Part shown: positions 24,338-64,000 of the stretch, piece by piece
Layout of the letters: every line of letters starts with the position of its first letter
How positions within the stretch are numbered: position 1 is the stretch's first letter
Source: Lepas anatifera
Lineage: Eukaryota; Arthropoda; Thecostraca; Lepadidae
Assembly (NCBI GenBank): GCA_034440635.1
Contig: JAOTON010002202.1
Span: 186,001 to 250,000 of the forward strand
DNA: 64,000 nt
Direction of reading: 5' to 3'
Notes under the pieces: generated by a model
What the model was told of the DNA's origin: nothing
The model's input: the letters and a program-made list of their open reading frames with translations, nothing else
Database searches by the model: none
Translations under genes and position numbers: made by a program

Positions 24338-24762
24338 AAGACGGTTGAAGTTGATATAAGCATCCGGAAAAAGTCGTAAGGGCAATTTTTGTATTTCTCT
24401 TAAAACTGGCAGAGTGCTTCGCTGGACGAAAGTATTCCTTGTTGATTTCATATATTTTGTAGAATGAGCAGTGCGTTCAGTGGGGACATCCGGGGAATAT
24501 TATTTTATTCAGCAAAAATCTTTCTGACTGACGGCTGCGGTGCAGTTTATTCCTTTTCACAGTCTCTAGCCTCTATCCCCTTGACCAAAACATTACCTTC
24601 TTTTGTTACACCTATATCAAACTCTAGTTGTCAATATTCCCGCCAGCTGTCGCGGTAGTAGATCAGCGCGCGGTTGGTGGCGCCGTAAACAGGAGAGATC
24701 GTGGGCGCTGGCCAGCACCTCAGCGGCAGTCGGTGTCCAGGTCAGTGGAGGACTGCATCACC
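24338..24762 (+). promoter_or_regulatory. Promoter-proximal / 5'UTR region of the beat-like gene
   Basis: The 425 bp between element A3 and the ATG become GC- and CpG-rich from about 24640. They presumably hold the 5'UTR and core promoter. No convincing TATA box was seen. An in-frame upstream ATG exists at 24628, but it would precede the signal peptide with a 45-residue polar leader, so the ATG at 24763 is preferred. A 5' noncoding exon further upstream is possible. Confidence 0.35.
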
Positions 24763-62281
<37,519 letters not shown>

Positions 62282-63679
62282 TACCGGGACAAAGCTCTGC
62301 GCGCAGGACCGAAGAAACAACACACAGCGTCAAAATGCACTTAAAACGGACAGTCTTCTCAGAATGCGTCATCAGTCTAAGATTGTCTTGCTAACGTGGA
62401 GCACGTATCAATATAAGTTATCCTAAACGGGGCTGTCTTCCGAGAAAGTGACGCCGCTAATTTTCTTGTGATTTTGTTTTATAAGCAGAGTGGCACTGGT
62501 GCTTGTGTGGAACGGAGGTACACCAAGGTAGGTGAGCGTATTTCCTGCAGCTTTTTATAGCCGTATCCTGGATTTCTAACCGGGAGGATGCTTAGGCGGG
62601 AGAGAGTGCATTTTGAAGAAAGTGCGATTAAGCAGTAGGCACCGTGACCCATTCGGGGGCATTGAATTATTTTATAGGGCAGTGAGCCGATTTCAGAGGG
62701 AGCCGAGGCATCAGCGAGTGGGTCGCGAATGCTCGATCGAGGTAAATCACTTGCCTTTTGCCCAAGATTCGCCCATCTTAACTGCAAACGGTTCCCAAAG
62801 GGAAATCCTAACCCTCTTTGTGGCCATAGAGCCATTCTGCGGAGGATAACGAAGGCATGTGAAACTCATCAAAATTCTACGATAAATCACCACTGATACA
62901 GCCAGGAGCGAAGAAACTATTTTCAAGCTGGGGCAGGGAACAACAAGGGTGATTTTTATTGGCGTATTTATACAAGGGTCGTTTTTACTGGCTAGGCAGG
63001 GGCTGACCCTTTCGCTATAGTTCGTACAAAGTGTTCTGATTCCGGCCAAAAAACATTCACAGGGAGCAGCGTCGAAACAGAAACGTGGAATCCAAATCTG
63101 AAGAGTTTTAGTCTTTGAGCTGGAAGTTTTCAGTAATGAAATGGGCGGCATTACGCTAAAATATCCCTAGTCACCTTCATGCACTTGTCAGGCGGTGACA
63201 AAACTGACGTTGACGGCGACGATGGATGTTGATGGTGACATTGAAAGTGCCGAGCATATGTAGGAAAATGTATGTGAAATACCGAGGCTGTAAGGGAGCA
63301 TTGAAGTAATTTTAAGGACGCGGCTCCAGCAGAGGTGCCCTGCTAGTTCGGCGCTCTCCCGACAACTGGCGTGTATTTATTGTCACCGCTGCCTGCTTCG
63401 ATGTCGGCCGCTACTACAGCGTCGGACGCTACCCCCCTCCAGCTATTTGGTCGCATCTTTCCGGTAGGTCGCAGGCCCTGTTCGACTATTATTCGCACAC
63501 AGTGATTATCCGCAGGCAGTGGTGTATCTCTGGAAAAATCTTAGATCTGCTACTTCTGATGAGACTTAACCGGGCCATGCCTTGGCTCATTTCGCATCTA
63601 CCACCGCCTGGCAGGACAGGGAGTGGGGTCAGATCGGACCCTCGCTGATCTTGAGAACCAAAGGGGATGCGGAAAATAT
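62282..63679 (+). other. 3' flank of the beat-like gene
   Basis: Presumably begins with the 3'UTR. No canonical AATAAA was spotted in the first few hundred bases. AATATA at about 62410 is a weak alternative. A GC-rich block occurs at 63310-63480. No further gene was recognised. Confidence 0.4.
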
Positions 63680-64000
63680 CGAAACGATGCTAAAACGACC
63701 CACCATCTTCTACTCTTGAACAAAGTTTAAACCATATTTGTTGCACTCGTCAATGGAGCTAAAATGGGTCAAATTTAAGCAGGTTTAGGAAATCCCTTAC
63801 AACTCGGGAACCACTAAAGCTAGAACAAAACCAACGGTACCAATTTGATTGTCTTGATCCAAGAATTTGAATAGATTGCACGACCTTTTGAGGCCGTAGA
63901 GTGACCTTGACCTAAGGTGAAGGCCAAACAAGGATTTTTCATGACCGCGTGACACGTCATTTATCATACTCGTTGATATGCCATCAAAATTATTGTTTTA
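63680..64000. mobile_element. AGGTCA-type repeat running off the window end
   Basis: Contains ATGGGTCAAATTTAAG, GTGACCTTGACCTAAGGTG and ATGACCGCGTGACACGTCA, the same kind of interior as the TTAA families. Only one side is in the window and no terminus was identified. Confidence 0.4.

Noticed and set aside
24628..24762. Upstream in-frame ATG extending the beat-like protein by 45 residues
   Set aside because: It would place a polar leader before the signal peptide. The ATG at 24763 gives a proper signal sequence and has A at -3.

Overview
The window looks like an arthropod genome, plausibly a crustacean. That is an inference from its two recognisable host genes, a beaten-path (beat) type two-Ig protein (a family known mainly from arthropods) and a CYP2-clan cytochrome P450, together with large introns and a dense load of small DNA transposons, SINEs and microsatellites. 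No prokaryotic, organellar or rRNA signal was seen.

Host genes. A seven-exon beat-like gene runs on the + strand from an ATG at 24763 to a stop at 62281. Its coding exons are 24763-24823, 43401-43639, 47321-47447, 53435-53567, 59410-59585, 61518-61541 (24-nt microexon) and 62202-62281. All six junctions are GT-AG, all phases agree, and the total is 840 nt = 279 residues plus stop. It encodes a signal peptide, two Ig domains and a short hydrophobic C-terminus. An uninterrupted P450 reading frame (55162-56781, - strand) sits antisense inside intron 4. Intron 3 holds a 259-bp nearly perfect palindrome, and intron 4 opens with a (GT)n tract of about 200 bp.

Mobile DNA fills most of the rest. The dominant group is a set of 0.8-1.8 kb TTAA-flanked elements (TTAACCC...GGGTTAA, piggyBac-like but with no transposase seen). 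Most are loaded with AGGTCA/TGACCT, the nuclear-receptor half-site. Family A occurs at 10799-11834, 12144-13065, 23304-24337, 25285-26318, 29379-29505 + 34507-35417 (one copy split in two) and 48069-49100, with fragments at 6954-7001 and 18329-18426. Related families B, C, C' and D lie at 19474-20458, 44145-44972, 15847-16689, 21424-23230 and 45023-46273. hAT-type MITEs with 8-bp target duplications, two tRNA-derived SINE families, a non-LTR retrotransposon and several minisatellites complete the picture.

The clearest structural result is a three-level nest in intron 1 (28858-37585). A LINE on the - strand was hit by a family-A TTAA element, and that element was then split by a 5001-bp hAT element (29506-34506) with an 8-bp duplication and matching terminal inverted repeats. 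Removing both insertions and one TTAA rejoins the LINE reading frame exactly.

Layout: 1-6953 mostly unassigned with one SINE and two GC-rich tracts; 6954-24337 transposons; 24338-24823 promoter-proximal region and exon 1, bracketed by an inverted pair of family-A elements; 24824-43400 intron 1 (repeats, nest, minisatellites); 43401-62281 the rest of the beat-like gene with the nested P450; 62282-64000 downstream flank ending in another AGGTCA-rich repeat.
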